Positions 1-11,879 of a DNA stretch of 64,000 nt are shown piece by piece (positions within the stretch are counted from its first letter, which is position 1; each line of letters starts with the position of its first letter). The stretch is taken from assembly GCA_001695595.3 (NCBI GenBank), contig MBPM02000022.1:124001-188000 (forward strand), in the 5' to 3' direction. Source of the DNA: Plasmopara viticola. Lineage: Eukaryota > Oomycota > Peronosporomycetes > Peronosporales > Peronosporaceae. The position numbers were made by a program, and so were the translations under genes. The notes under the pieces were generated by a model. That model saw only the letters and a program-made list of their open reading frames with translations. It had not been told where the DNA came from and made no database searches.

Positions 1-1092
1 GAAGCCAGCAAATCGCCCGACCAGTGCGAATTACTCGACTAACAGATCTATGAAGGTAGTCCATCCATCTTAAGACCGTGCGACCTCTTTCGATGAGCTC
101 TTTGATAAAATATATTTATTTCTGTATTTCTTGAACTCGTTAGTACGCGAATTTGTTTTAATATTGGAAGAGTTCCTTTCGTGCACCATATCATCCTTTA
201 AGACTCCTTTTACGAAGACTCGGCTTAAAGTATCGACCCGATGCACTGGTACAGATTGAAGGTTTTAGTGCGTGTTAAGCAATTATATGACAGCCTAGTG
301 GGAGTGAACGTGCCACGGGGGCATAAACTTACTTGGATTAAAACAAGTTCAGGCGGCTGCAAAATCGCCTCGAGATTTTGTTGTTTAGGCAAATTGAACG
401 TGTGTGTGGCGGTAAAAATATCTCAGCTTGGATGCCATTTGTTGTCGTTTCAAAAGCCTATTGAATATTCGTAGGATCTACTAGCTTCAAAGATCGTCTC
501 TAAAGTTGTAATCAGACGGCACTCTAGCATCGTGCCACATCTTTTCCCCGCGAGCATTTGCGGTCAACAAGCTCAATCAGCATACCACTGGTTTCTTTAT
601 TCCAATATTCACGTCTCAAGATTTTTGATCTTGCTAAAGTTTGCCGCACATTTTAAAGAGTGTATCCACCTAGCCCCAACAAGTTAAGCACCGATTGTTT
701 TGGACAAATTTCCAGCATAAAATTCGCGTGCTGGGTACCTAAATGTCAAGCAAGCTCAGGTATTCACGCATAAGGAATGTCGAAGCCGTATCACTGGCAG
801 CCTAACCACTCCGTCCAGAATAGCAAGCTCCCTTCTTTGACCTTATGGAGCTTTAAATGCGAGCCACATGTAAACTGTCATGCTATACAGCTCAAACATT
901 CGTCGGTATTGGCACGGGAGCTTTTTTTAGCGTAAACAAATGAGCCCTTTGTAAAGTTTTTTCTCGAAGTATCAACTCTGCAATCATTTAAATCAATAGT
1001 TTTGTAAAGCTGATAGTAAGTTGATCACTTTCTTAAAATCTGCTACTTCATTTCAGGATCTGCTTCCTCGGTAACAACCCGCCCATATCAAG
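1..1092. other. Intergenic, no gene seen
   Basis: AT-rich sequence upstream of the annexin gene. A 77-codon ATG frame at 241-474 has no recognisable domain and no coding character. I see no RNA gene or intact transposon. The last 50 bases hold a probable initiator for the annexin gene, listed separately. Confidence 0.6.
1048..1054 (+). promoter_or_regulatory. Candidate oomycete initiator for annexin
   Basis: TCATTTC fits the oomycete initiator consensus YCAYTYY and lies 39 bases before the annexin ATG, a usual distance for the short 5' UTRs of this group. The same bases end in CAG and could instead be a 3' splice site of a 5'-UTR intron. An in-frame stop at 1072-1074 excludes coding sequence continuing through this point. 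Confidence 0.4.
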
Positions 1093-2079
1093 ATGCTGAA
1101 CCTGTATCCACCCTCCACCCACAGCGCCTGGAACGGCCAGCCTCCTGCGTACCCAGCTGGCACGGACTCGACCGTGGAGGAAATCTTTGAGGCCACGAAG
1201 GGCGCCGGCACCAAGGAAAAGCAACTGAACAAGGCGCTGGGTGGAAAGTCGGCCACGCAGCGTGGCTTTATCGCCAAGCGCTACAAGGAGCTGCACAACC
1301 AGAGCTTGCGCGATCTGTTGGACGATGAGACGTCGGGCCACTATGAGTTTCTGTTAAAGCTCTTGGCTTCCCCCCTACCCGAAGCTGAAGCTGGCATTCT
1401 ACGCAAAGCCACCAAGGGTCTGGGGACAAAGGAGGAGCTCATTTATCCTGTTGTCGTGGGCCGTACGAACGTGGAGATTAACATTCTGAAGAAGACGTAC
1501 TTTGACACGTACGGGGAAGATTTGGGCTCCGTGCTTGATAGTGACCTGCATGGGGATTTTCAAAAGGTCATCTTGGCGTCGCTGCAAGGTGCGCTAGTGT
1601 CGTATGACGCCAATATCCACAATGCCGGCAAGGTGGAAGCCGATGTGGAAAAATTGTACAAGACGGGGCGTGGCAAACTGGGCACGGACGAAGAGGGATT
1701 TATTAGTGTTCTAGTGGCAAGTCCGCCCGAGCATTTGCGCGTTGTGGCCGCTGCGTATGAGAAAAAGTATGGGGAGCCGCTCGCGAAGGCTGCGGCACAT
1801 GAGTTTACGGGGATCGCTGAGAAGGCGGTGCTCTTTCTGATCCGTATGATCACGGAGCCGCTAGATCTGCTGGCTGAGCTGTTTGAAGAAGCTTTAAAGG
1901 GTTTTGGCACGGATGAGAACGCCTTGAGTTCGGCGGTGGTGCGCTACCACATTGTCTTGCGTGACATCAAGCCCGTATTTAAGAAGAAATATGGAAAGGA
2001 GCTGCGTGAACGCATCGCTGAGGAAGTTAGTGGCGACTATGGCGAGCTACTGCTGTCGGTCTTTGATGCCCGTGATTAG
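1093..2079 (+). CDS. Annexin, four repeats
   Basis: This 328-residue protein has the four-repeat core of annexins, which bind acidic phospholipid membranes in a calcium-dependent way. Each repeat carries a recognisable type II calcium-loop relative: GAGTKEK near residue 37, GLGTKEE near 107, KLGTDEE near 196 and GFGTDEN near 271. The length is that of a bare annexin core with a short N-terminal tail, so no extra domain is present. The ATG at 1093 is the first start after an in-frame stop at 1072-1074, and no intron is needed. Oomycete annexins are known as abundant wall- and membrane-associated proteins, some with reported effects on glucan synthases; whether this copy acts so is inference. 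There is no N-terminal signal peptide. The gene stands alone, followed by more than 5 kb without a supported gene. Confidence 0.93.
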   Translation: MLNLYPPSTHSAWNGQPPAYPAGTDSTVEEIFEATKGAGTKEKQLNKALGGKSATQRGFIAKRYKELHNQSLRDLLDDETSGHYEFLLKLLASPLPEAEAGILRKATKGLGTKEELIYPVVVGRTNVEINILKKTYFDTYGEDLGSVLDSDLHGDFQKVILASLQGALVSYDANIHNAGKVEADVEKLYKTGRGKLGTDEEGFISVLVASPPEHLRVVAAAYEKKYGEPLAKAAAHEFTGIAEKAVLFLIRMITEPLDLLAELFEEALKGFGTDENALSSAVVRYHIVLRDIKPVFKKKYGKELRERIAEEVSGDYGELLLSVFDARD

Positions 2080-2470
2080 GAGCAGAAGCAGGCAAAGTAC
2101 TAGCCTTAATTGTTCAAAGTAAATTGTTTTAAGGATTTTTCTCCCGAGATGGTATACTGATGATGGATATGCTGAAACCCGAGGGACTATTATTGCTACA
2201 GAATTTTGTGAACTTTATGATCTTTCAGTCGTCGCTGCCCATAAAAATGGCAAAATTGATTAGGCAGGGCTCTCATGAGACTGCAGACATCACAATGTCC
2301 GACACTAAAGCTACGATTATTAGCTTGTACTCTAGAATACGGTAGAATATTTCGGCTCTTCCATGGTCAAATGTAGACATCAACAAGATTAATCACAGTA
2401 ACTAATACAGGTTTTGCCATTATAAATCTGTTAATCACGGATCGCTATTCAAAATGATCTCATCCGAAAG

Positions 2471-3126
2471 TTAATCGTATTTATACGCACTGTCTATAAA
2501 ACGGTCTTGATATTGCTCCTCACTCATATTGACTAAGATAGGAGCAAAAAGCATCACCTTGCTTAGGCGACACACAAACACCACTATGATTGTACCTCCA
2601 GCAAGCCTTAAACAAAATAAGGACCTACGGGTATCTAACATCACTACAGGCAAGCTCTGTAGAGAGGCCAACGATTGAGCCGCGGATTTGTTCTTTTGGC
2701 AGATCCCACAAATCCTCATATACTTACTAGCTTCACTGTACATGTGAGGCCACAAGTATGCTGCGGGCACCTAGAGATTGATTTCTTTCCCGGTTCCAAC
2801 TACTGTTTAAATTAGTATCTTGTGCCCCCGGTCATCAGCCTTCTGAAATGTAAAGTTTGGATAATGACGTATGCCAGACATTTTCTATAGCATAGTAAAT
2901 TGTCTGCCTACTCTAGTTATGCAGCTGAGATTGCTGTCAAAGAATGATGCACTCGAATTTGACATCTTCGCCTGCGAGAGAGATATCGAACTAAAAGACT
3001 CAAAGAAGCATCTGCAAGGTGTTGCTTGCTCAAAAGTCCATCGGCAAGAAAATTGAGCTTGCTAGACTTGTATTCTGCACGTAAAGTATATTCTGCGAAA
3101 AATGACAAATATCGTGCCTCTCCCAC
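2471..3126 (-). mobile_element. Ty3/Gypsy retrotransposon relic
   Basis: Two broken minus-strand frames are in the order expected of a Gypsy pol gene. The first (3126-2917) resembles the end of the RNase H and linker region: it reads ARYLSFFAEYTLRAEYK and then LNFLADGLLS, like the usual LADALSR. The second (2770-2471) resembles the integrase: a CxxC zinc-binding tail (ICGICQKNKSAAQSL) is followed by an integrase-core-like IVVFVCRLSKVMLFAP and EEQYQDRFIDS. Stops and frame changes separate the parts, and neither the reverse transcriptase nor LTRs could be recognised nearby. It is an old fragment and not active. Confidence 0.75.
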
Positions 3127-5643
3127 GATTCTGTACTATGGCTGATCCTTTTACAAAGCAGCCGAGGGCTTGACAGCTTTTGCCATAAAGAGGCTTATGT
3201 TGTTAGTGGCGCGACATTATAGGTCCTTACGACTTCACGTATAAACCACCGTAAAAAGTATTTTGCCTCCTTATTCTAGTGTAATAATAGCCATTTATCA
3301 TAATAGATACCGTGTATAGCGTCAAACCGAACATGCAGTCAAGTAACACACCTCAAATCTTCCGCTAGACTATTCACTTCATTATAAGCATGAACTTGTC
3401 TTTACTTCTCGCTTTATTTCTTTGCCATTTTTTGTATTGAAGTTGATGACGCGTACAAAGTCTTTGACTCCCACTTTTTTGTACTTTGGGTGGAAAAGAC
3501 ATCAATGAGCTCACACTACTCTCGTACGAGTGGGGATGGCGAGGTGGCACAAAACTTCTTGCCTGAGATGTGTTAAATTTCGTTCTATTTGGTGAAAACT
3601 TATTGGTACATCACGTTCTAAAGTACAGGATACACTTATTACTTGAAATACTTCAGTATCTTTGTGCCAAGGTGCAACACACGCTACACATAAGGCTGAT
3701 TTTAGCCACCTTGATCTGAACTGGTATTTGTCACGGCAAGTTCGCTTCATTTGGAAGTGCTGACAGAGGTGTCAGAGCTTTTAAATCACATACAGCTTAA
3801 TGCATCAGAATACTAGGGTGATTCAAAGGCCGGGGTATGTCGAAGGTAGTTTTTTTATATAAAGAAGACCCTCTTATTTTTTCCCTTGAGCTGGCATGTG
3901 TCTTAAAATTTAAGAAGATGACAAGGTCATTTGCGACACAAAAAGAAAGAGTATGGCATTTCCCATATGCTTTTAACGAAGTTATAGTATTGGATCTTGG
4001 CGATGTTTCTTAACTTTGTGATAGTTCGCGACTTAAATGTACTTTTGTACTACCTCTGTGCCTCGCGAACCTACAATACCGCTTGCAAAAATTTGCTACC
4101 TGATGCTAGTGGTCCTACGCTTCGGCTTTATAAAACACGAAACAAAGAGCTACCTTTAGCATACTTGGCAGCCGGTGCTGCAAGTAGAGCTTGCTTGCCC
4201 TCTGGTGTAGATTTTTACCTCGTCATCACGTCTGTCTTCAAAGAACATTATTAGCTCTAATGCCCTCAATATGAAATTCGGCCGTGTGCTTGCACGCACT
4301 TTCTCTTAGAGAAACGGTAGGGGATGATATGATGTTGTTTAGTAATGGGCGGCTGACATCCATAGCTTTGTTATGTCAATCGAATTAGTTTTTGTACATT
4401 TCTCGGAAAATGCTTAAATTAAGTCGTACTTGTTCGTGTCATGGACTATAAATTCATTTGTATTGTTAAAATCCTACACTATTTTGGTGATGAAGCGTCA
4501 GCTCGGTTTGGCACTTTGTTGATGTTGTATGATTCTTTTTCTTTATATCGGTTTATTGATGAGACGGTAACTTTAAAGCGTCTCGAAGCGTTCCATCAGC
4601 GAGTCAAGTAAAAAAGGACCAAGGCCCGATGCCCTTTTTTTTAAAGCATCAGTTATTCTACCTTGCATGTTTGCAATTGTTTATGGGCGCCCAGTTCTCT
4701 CGACGCACTAGTGTCTACCAAGACACAAATTGGGTCTGTATATTTCTGTACACTTATGTTGGTCCACTGCTGCTGCTGACTTCTTCTGTTAAAGCCGTTA
4801 ATCACCGAGAGGCTACGCTTACACTGTGTTTAAATTTCCAAAACACCGTGATACCGTGGGTCTTACTAGTAGCGTATCGCCTTTACCTTTGAGTGCGGCT
4901 TCTTCCAGCGACCTTCCAAAGCGCTTACAAAAGACTAAGACTCACGTGCTCGGCCGTTTTTTTGCCGTGGACACACATCAAATTCCAATTAGAGTAGCAG
5001 ACGCTGCTTTGCTTGGCAGCCCTCAAACTTATAAAGTAAACTTGAGTCAACGGATCTACAGATACCATCCTATCGAACGATGAGATACCCACTGACGAAA
5101 ATTTGAAGAACTAAGCCTGTCTATGGCAGTACGCTTTAACAAAGCGATAAGTGTTGTCTCTATTATAGTTACAGCCTGCAATCGATGCAATTAAGTATGG
5201 AAAGGGCAGGCCTAATGATACGCTGTCAATTGACTCAGTCACCTATGCTTGATTAGGAAATGCACTTCAATAATGGAGGCGTGAATTTTTTAGCTCATTA
5301 AAATGTTAGTGTACCTCACGCTTTCTCGCTTGCAGCGCGAGAGCTTTGGAACTCAAAGCTTGCCGGAAAAGGCGTTCCTTGAAGCTGTTTCCCTACGTAT
5401 TCTCAAGACACAAAACACTTCACTAAGTTGCTTTGTGGGTGAATTTCCAGATTCAGGCTCGGTCTCCCAGGTAAAATACGAAGGTCACCCATACGTGATC
5501 ATCTGTAGAAAAAAAGACACACTGATGGTTATTTTCATCTTCTTCATCCAAAAGAAGAGGCCACTTCTTGTCTTTTCTACTTTAAAAGCATTCAGCTATA
5601 CCAGCTTGCATTAGGTGTGCGAATGGCGCGGACATCACTTTTG
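3127..5643. other. Intergenic, no supported gene
   Basis: AT-rich sequence with only short ATG frames (up to 87 codons). Frames at 4629-4892 and 4826-5083 overlap with a shift and begin with a hydrophobic stretch, but show no known domain or effector motif. A short sequence near 4076 resembles a dispersed motif also found at 40.4 and 56.2 kb. Confidence 0.5.
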
Positions 5644-6193
5644 TTCTGTGGCTGTCGAGTAAGCTACGCACTATCTTCCAGAAATCGGTCTGTTGTCACT
5701 TTTTGCGGGACGCACTTTAAATCTCCAAGCCACTCTGATCTTTTCTAAACCAAGCAAGATGATGCGTATTCTTGTGCACGAAAGTGCGTCTAAATGCTGT
5801 TATCACCATTGTAACGTATACGTCAGCGTGACATATAAAAGCCCTGGCGACTGCACCTTTTTAATAAAATTGATAGCGAGTATTCATTTTGCAATACGAG
5901 TCAACGCAGACATTACCTTATATTCTGTGGCTGTCGAGTAGGCTACGCACTATCTTCCAAAAATCGGTCTGTTGTCACTTTAAACGGACTGCACTTTAAC
6001 TCTCCGAGCCACCCCGATTCTTCAAATTACGCAAGATGATGCGTATTCTTGTGCACGAAAGTGCGCTTACTTTCGTAAAGACGAGTCTAAATGCTGTTAT
6101 TACTATTGTAACGTATACGGCAGCGTGACATATTAAAGCCCTGGCGACTGCAACTTTGTAATAGAATTGATAGCGTGTATCATTTTTGCAATC
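5644..6193 (+). repeat. Diverged tandem duplication, period 279 bp
   Basis: The segment starting at 5644 (TTCTGTGGCTGTCGAGTA) is repeated at 5923, and the two copies align to about 5897 and 6193 with substitutions and a short insertion (CTTACTTTCGTAAAGACGAG) in the second. Both contain the same internal stretches, for example GCAAGATGATGCGTATTC. No coding frame is conserved between the copies. Confidence 0.85.
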
Positions 6194-7567
6194 GCTGAAA
6201 TACTAACACTCGATAAATATTTTCTTCTTGTTGTTGTGTCAAATACGCCGCGCACGTAGTTAAACTGATCTCTTAAGAATTAAGGGCCCCCGATCAGATA
6301 TAATTTCAGAGCAAGACCTCTACAGACATGAGAGAAAAACTTTGCAAAAATTAACATCGTGTATCAAAAGTGTTTAGTGTATGGACTCACAGCCAGACTG
6401 TCGGCAAAAGAGCAGCCTGTGAGACCGCTAAGCAAACATCAGTTGAGCTTGCCATCAGTAATGCGCCTTACACATCGACTGACTTTCAACTGTTACATGC
6501 AAAAGGCCCAAGACATCTTGAATTTGAGTACTCCTCACAAAGTCTTAAAGACCAAAGTGGAAATAGGCTCGCAGATCGAGTCATGGTTTGAGACCAATCT
6601 TTTTATTATTTGACACCGCAAAAAGTTGAAGGAAAGCAGCGAGAAACGGTATTGCATCAGCTCAAGATGAGCAATAGTGGCTGCTAGATATTAATAAAAA
6701 TAAAACGTTCGATGTGCTTGCTGAATGTGACAAACATTACAAGACGATGTAAACTTATCGCTAGAAAGGGTATGTTCGGTTTTTCAATAGTCGTTCAATG
6801 AAATCTTTCACGGTCCTGTCAGCGTACACCATCGACCATTTTAAGTATATATATATGGCTGCCTTTGTTCGTCTGACAGCAACTAAAGTTAGTAATACAG
6901 ACCTATTGGGTACACACCCGATGGAGCACATATAGTACGGACACTGAAGTTACCGGCATTCTTAGCTATTGTAGTGCCACGTGACCGCGCAGTTTTTCCT
7001 CTTGTCTTGTCATAGTGGATTGCAATTCATGCTACAAAAATCACCCTGTAGCTTCCTGTAAACTATATAAGGACAATGCTTGATCTTCAAGGCCACCTTC
7101 TTAAAGAAGTCATGACTATAAAAAAAAAGATCACAGTTACTTAAATCATAAACGAAGCACCATGTTGTGTTAGGCATGCTCTTGGGGGAATTTGCGTGCT
7201 GTTAAACTGATCTCGACCTGGACTCCATATTATGATTCGGTACGAGGCGCTTGATGTTATCTGCTGAACCAAGAATCAGTATCAGTGTAAATTCTCCGAC
7301 CCATACATAATTCCATGTCAAGCTAAGTTTTGTTTCTCGTCTTTGGAAATACTGTCGAGATATATCTATTGCAATTGTCATATTACATCGTCCCTATCAA
7401 TGCGCATAAGCAGAGCGTATTATTGCTTGTTATGTGCAACACGCAAATTATATGGTATACATCCACGACAGAATAACGAGCCATTGCTTCGTGTATACAA
7501 ACAGCAGGCTTTTCGAAATGTTGCAAAAAACCATCCATCTTCTATCTTTTTCACATTCGGTTATCAT
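6194..7567. other. Intergenic, promoter side of next gene
   Basis: AT-rich, with short uninformative frames only. A frame open from TTG 7343 runs into the gene that starts at 7568, but the segment upstream of 7568 has no domain and is treated as 5' flank. Confidence 0.5.
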
Positions 7568-9208
7568 ATGCTTGGTGAGCCACAGCGCTTTCAATTGGGC
7601 ACGCGTGTGGCCAACCCTCTCGAAGGGCGCACAGGCGAGATCACGGCCTTTGATGCGGGCTTGGGGCTCTACACTCTCGTGTACAATGATGGCCACCGGG
7701 ACGTTTTATCTGCCAGTCAGACTGAGCAATTCATCATTCGCAAGTCGGCGGCTGAGAGGGCTAAGGAGGAAGAACAGCAGCAGAAGGAGAGAGAGTCCGA
7801 TCCGAATCAGTTTCTAGGCGTCACAGTCGTTAAGAGTTCCACGAGCTACGAAGGAGAGACACTTACAAGCTCGGGCCAAGTGACGCAATACTTTCCAGAC
7901 ATCAAGAGGTTTCGGGTGCTGTTTACGACTGGTTTGTACTCCGACATGACGGTCGAGGAGGTAAAAAAGTATGTAAAGAACAACGACTTGGAATCAGAAA
8001 CAGACGAAAAGAGATCGCACGGTTCAGATGAAAGTGAGAGGTTAAAAAAGAAGAAAAAAAGCAACCATTCTTACCAGCAAGACGAGAGGCCGCTGAATAC
8101 GCAAAAGTTTGACAGTCGCAAGACAGCGTATAGCATTTGTCGTGAAGTTTTGAGGATTATCATGAATCAGAAGAAGGTGGCCAAGAATTGCACTGAAAAG
8201 CAAAAGGTCGTGTTGAACAATAAGGATTTAAAGGTACGGGTCATGGTTTTTACTTGCTGTCCTATACTAACCGAATATGTTGCCATGACAAAGCCAAAGA
8301 AGGCGCTAGAGGCTTTTGTAGAAGCAGATGGTTTGGCTGCACTCGAGAAAATGTTAACGCATTGGTTTCGTCTTGATAGCACTCGATGTGCTTCTTTGCT
8401 TGTTATGAAGCTTTTGGCGATTTTGCCTGGCGTAAAGGAGGAACATCTTAGAAGGACAAACCTTGCTCGCACATTGCGAGAAATTGAAAAAGTGAGCCAT
8501 ACAATGAGCCATATCGAGGTGGTGTACGGAGACTTGGCACACTGGATTATCAAAAAGTGGATAAGAACAGCCATGAATCGCTCGTTCAACCGATCAGCAC
8601 GCGATTTGCTTCTTGAACAGCAGGCGCAGATTAGCCGAGCGGCTACTGACGGGCAAGTGCATGTGGCTCTCCATTCAGCAACGAAATTAACACCCCACCA
8701 GAAAGAGACGGCGCGATTGGAAGCTCTGCGCACTGGGACGTGTACAACTTCAGACGCGCCACAAGATCCAGGTGAAGAGGTGGTGGTGTATCTTCCCCAA
8801 TTTAACTCGCTGGGCTCGGAAGACATGCGCCGCCCTGCTCGTCAAATTCAAGTGATTGAGTCGCTGGCCGCGAAGATCAATCGTGATTACGAAGATTCGC
8901 TGAAAAGACATCACGAAGGCGAAGATGACGACAACGAGAACGGGGTGACGCAAGGACGGATTGTCTTTGGCAAGCCACAGTTGATGCAATTCAGACAGCA
9001 CGTGCCTGTTATCGATCTCTTTGCTACGTCTCGCAGCAAAAGTATGGGAATTGACTCTGTCGACGGTTCTCTCACTATAAACACTGCCGTGGACGATGCT
9101 TCCACTGCCATACCGTTGCCTTTGCCGAACAAGGCGACGAGGCCGAAAAAATCAATTTTGAAAATGACGGATGAAGTCATCACTCCGGCTTCGCAAGTGA
9201 CGTGGTAA
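7568..9208 (+). CDS. Tudor-like and TFIIS N-terminal-like nuclear protein
   Basis: The predicted protein is 546 residues, starting at the ATG at 7568. The frame is open further upstream, but only from a TTG and without domain-like sequence. Residues 8-55 and 82-137 look like two small beta-barrel modules of Tudor or agenet type (GTRVANPLEGRTGEITAFD is typical). A lysine-rich stretch near 159-166 is a likely nuclear localisation signal. Residues 180-335 form a helical block resembling the TFIIS N-terminal (LW) domain, with a conserved pattern around LEKMLTHWFR and a motif near LLVMKLLAILP. Proteins combining these modules usually act in transcription elongation or chromatin reading in the nucleus; the role here is inferred. 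The C-terminal third is low in predicted structure and polar. No intron is needed. It is convergent with ALG7, 95 bases away. Confidence 0.8.
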   Translation: MLGEPQRFQLGTRVANPLEGRTGEITAFDAGLGLYTLVYNDGHRDVLSASQTEQFIIRKSAAERAKEEEQQQKERESDPNQFLGVTVVKSSTSYEGETLTSSGQVTQYFPDIKRFRVLFTTGLYSDMTVEEVKKYVKNNDLESETDEKRSHGSDESERLKKKKKSNHSYQQDERPLNTQKFDSRKTAYSICREVLRIIMNQKKVAKNCTEKQKVVLNNKDLKVRVMVFTCCPILTEYVAMTKPKKALEAFVEADGLAALEKMLTHWFRLDSTRCASLLVMKLLAILPGVKEEHLRRTNLARTLREIEKVSHTMSHIEVVYGDLAHWIIKKWIRTAMNRSFNRSARDLLLEQQAQISRAATDGQVHVALHSATKLTPHQKETARLEALRTGTCTTSDAPQDPGEEVVVYLPQFNSLGSEDMRRPARQIQVIESLAAKINRDYEDSLKRHHEGEDDDNENGVTQGRIVFGKPQLMQFRQHVPVIDLFATSRSKSMGIDSVDGSLTINTAVDDASTAIPLPLPNKATRPKKSILKMTDEVITPASQVTW

Positions 9209-9303
9209 AGACTATAGATGAAAGGTTATTCAACCTTTTAAAGATATTAAAAAGTCGGCTGTGCTGATTATATTGCAGTTTTGACAATGTTTGCTTGCTC
9301 TAT

Positions 9304-10568
9304 TTACTGAACAAAGTCGTAGAAGTAGCCACTGATACCGTAGCGAATGTAAAAGGCCAGACAGCAACACAGCATTTGAAAAGCAAGAAGCGCCAGCACA
9401 AGATGGTTCTCCTTCATGGGACCAAACACAACGAGAAACAAGTTGATGATCGTATAGTTGGATCGTGTGGACTCGGGCGTAATGGTAGAGGGCTCCAATA
9501 GACCCGTCTTCGCGTTAAACTTGGGCAGCCGGTGACGTGGACAAGGCACGATCTTAAGCAGCTGTGGAAGCGAGTACAAGAAATTGAGAACCTGTGGCAG
9601 GAAAAAGAGCAGCAACGTCTTGCTGAAATGACCGAGAATCCCACACACGGCAAACGTCATGCCAGCGTAGTAGCAAAATGTATCCCCAACAAATACCCTC
9701 GACGGGTACCAATTGTGCCTGAGCAAGCCGAGCGTCGTGGCCAGGTATGGTATCATAAACATGAGCGACAGGTAGTGAAAGTGTTCATTGTCATGCCCAA
9801 GCAGAATTTGCCACACATTTTGCACAATGACCGCAGCGCCAATCACAAATGATTGGCCGGCTTCTAGCCCATTCACACCGGCGTATATGTTGATAGCGTT
9901 GGTGCAAAAGACCGCCATCATGCCCATGTACAGGTAGTAGAAAACTCCAAGTTCTGCGATTTCTCCACCGTCGCTGAGCGGCACAATGGGGTTGAGCACC
10001 GTGTACAACAGTGTACCCTTCTCGAACAAAAAGCAAGTCGGTTTTGGCAGCACGACGGCCGTGAGTCCACCGTAATTAACGAGCAGCGGCAGCGAGGCCA
10101 GGGGTGGGTACAGTAACTTGTGCCGCCAGCGAAGATCCGACAGGTCGTCGGTGAAGCCTAGCAGGATCATGGAGAAGATGCTGACAATGCCCCACGCCAT
10201 CATTCGTTTCACGTCCGCGTTGTCAACTACAAAGTACACTGTCGCGACTAGTGCCACGACGTATACGAGGCCCGAGACAATCCCGAGTGCTTCTGGACTT
10301 CAAGTAGTAGAAAATTTTTAGTGCGTTGAAGCAAAGCAGAAGTGCAGCTAGATGATTGTACTTACATTGGGACATCTCCTGCTGGAGTACCGCGCTTGCA
10401 CAGATCTTTGCCTGAAAGCTTAGCTGGCATACGACGGCCAACCACAGGAATCAGTAGCGCAACAGACATGTAGCTCACGAGACCAATGATCGTCAAGTGA
10501 AGGAGATACATCTTGAGCGCAGCCGGTAGTGGCACCGACTCGAGCAGCGTAGACGGCATCGTCGACAC
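9304..10568 (-). CDS. ALG7: UDP-GlcNAc:dolichyl-P GlcNAc-1-P transferase
   Basis: ALG7 (DPAGT1 in animals) transfers GlcNAc-1-phosphate from UDP-GlcNAc to dolichyl phosphate in the ER membrane, the first step of the N-glycan donor pathway. Two exons, 10568-10366 and 10297-9304, flank a 68-bp intron (10365-10298, GTAAGT...AG) that splits an Ile codon and yields GDVPIPEALG, the family consensus. The 398-residue protein is close to the usual length. It is polytopic, with an acidic FTDD motif near residues 117-120, CTNAINIYAG near 199-208 followed by NGLEAGQ, and FVGDTF near 270-275, all hallmarks of the family. The ATG at 10568 is the first in frame, with another four codons on; either is possible. 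It runs in the same direction as the phosphatase gene just upstream, whose stop lies 123 bases before this start. Confidence 0.93.
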
Positions 10569-10691
10569 TGTACTACTGTGATCGCACTGATGATTATTAT
10601 CACGAGACCTTCCTTGCCTAATGAATAGTAAACTTAAATGAGGCTTACAAGTTTTAATTATGTTCGATATTAGTTTAAATAGTTCCTCACT

Positions 10692-11879
10692 TTATTTACT
10701 GCACAATGCGGTGGCAATCGGCGGCATGCGCACAGGTGAGGCGTAAGCGATGGACTTGGACAAACTAGGTGACGTGAGAGACGTCGAATAGATTGCTATA
10801 GTTTCGTGCCGTGGCGACGATGCTGTGCTCGACACGGGCGGTGACGGAGGGAGGGGGTGTCGAAAGTGGTTGATCGGGGATGAGGAGTATGGTCTTGTCA
10901 TAGACGACATGGTGTTGCTTGCATGAATACGCAATTGTGTGGTCTCCTCCGTCTCGACTGACACTCTACCATCTTCATCTATATGCACGTGGTTGGACAC
11001 AATTGTCTTTAGCATGAATTTGCCCAGACACTCGTTAAACTCGAGCACTGCTAGCTCTCCGTTGTAAAAATTCTCAAGCATCTCAAACTCGCTAATGCGG
11101 TACTTAAAGTATCGTGTGAGTATCACGCGAATAGCCACGCCGTGCGTCACAAGCACATAGTTTTCTTCCGAAGACTTTTGAAACATACGGTAAAGCGACT
11201 CGAGGAAGCTCGACACGCGGTCGTACACGTCGGCGGGCGACTCGCCGCTCGGAAACCTGTAGAAGAAGGAGCCAAACCGTCGACGTTGCGCTTTGCATTC
11301 ACGGATCTTTGAAGGATCTTGAAAGTTGCCAAAGTCTTGCTCGCGAATGCGTGGTTCTTCACTCCACGGAATAGAAGTCCCTTCAAAACCCCATGCCTTT
11401 AATATGCCGCTGAACGTTTCGATCGTGCGCACGTACGGAGAAACAATGAAACGCTATACAAACACAAAGATGAACACATCACAACATTAGTCCATGTGTC
11501 GGTTCAGATATAGTAGCTTCTGCAGCAATGGTCGCACCATTGTCTCATTTCCAACGATTTTCTTTATGGACTTGCCAGCCGCCAAGGCCTGCTCATAGCC
11601 GAGTTCCGTAAGATGCATGGCGTTGTCTGGAACGCGGCCATAGAGGGACGGATCAATGTTCCCTTCAGATTCTCCGTGACGCACCAAAATCAAGCGCTTA
11701 GGAAAGTCCTTTTTCTCTTTGCGACACAAAAGGCAAGTAAAGCTCCGCATCATGCCGTGCCTCATACCTTCTTTGGCACACGTGGACACACGTTGCGCTC
11801 CCAAAACGAGCCCAATTGCAGTGCCTGCGAGTGCCGCCGACACGACGCTTGTCAGCAGTGTCGTTGATGACACCACCAT
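10692..11879 (-). CDS. Membrane-anchored histidine phosphatase, PGAM-like
   Basis: This is a member of the histidine phosphatase (phosphoglycerate mutase-like) superfamily, which hydrolyses phosphoesters through a phosphohistidine intermediate. Exons at 11879-11538 and 11453-10692 are joined over an 84-bp intron (GTGCGA...TAG, with a CTAAT branch-like site), giving 367 residues and the expected RFIVSPYVRTIETF. The catalytic RHGESEGN motif has His68, the partner His is at 218 in VLVTHG, and an SGESPADV segment lies between, as in the family. A hydrophobic stretch at residues 6-30 suggests a signal anchor or membrane segment. The C-terminal 90 residues are serine- and proline-rich, without a domain. 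Substrate is unknown; broad-range sugar-phosphate or phosphoprotein phosphatases share this fold. The unspliced frame stops soon after the donor, which supports the intron. Confidence 0.85.

Noticed and set aside
241..474. 77-codon ATG frame
   Set aside because: No domain, no coding-like composition, AT-rich neighbourhood.
4629..5083. Two overlapping frames with a hydrophobic start that might be a broken effector
   Set aside because: Different frames, no effector motif, and ordinary composition for the tract.
7343..7567. Upstream extension of the Tudor/TFIIS gene from a TTG
   Set aside because: No AUG at the start, no domain and unlike coding sequence; ATG 7568 fits the domain start.
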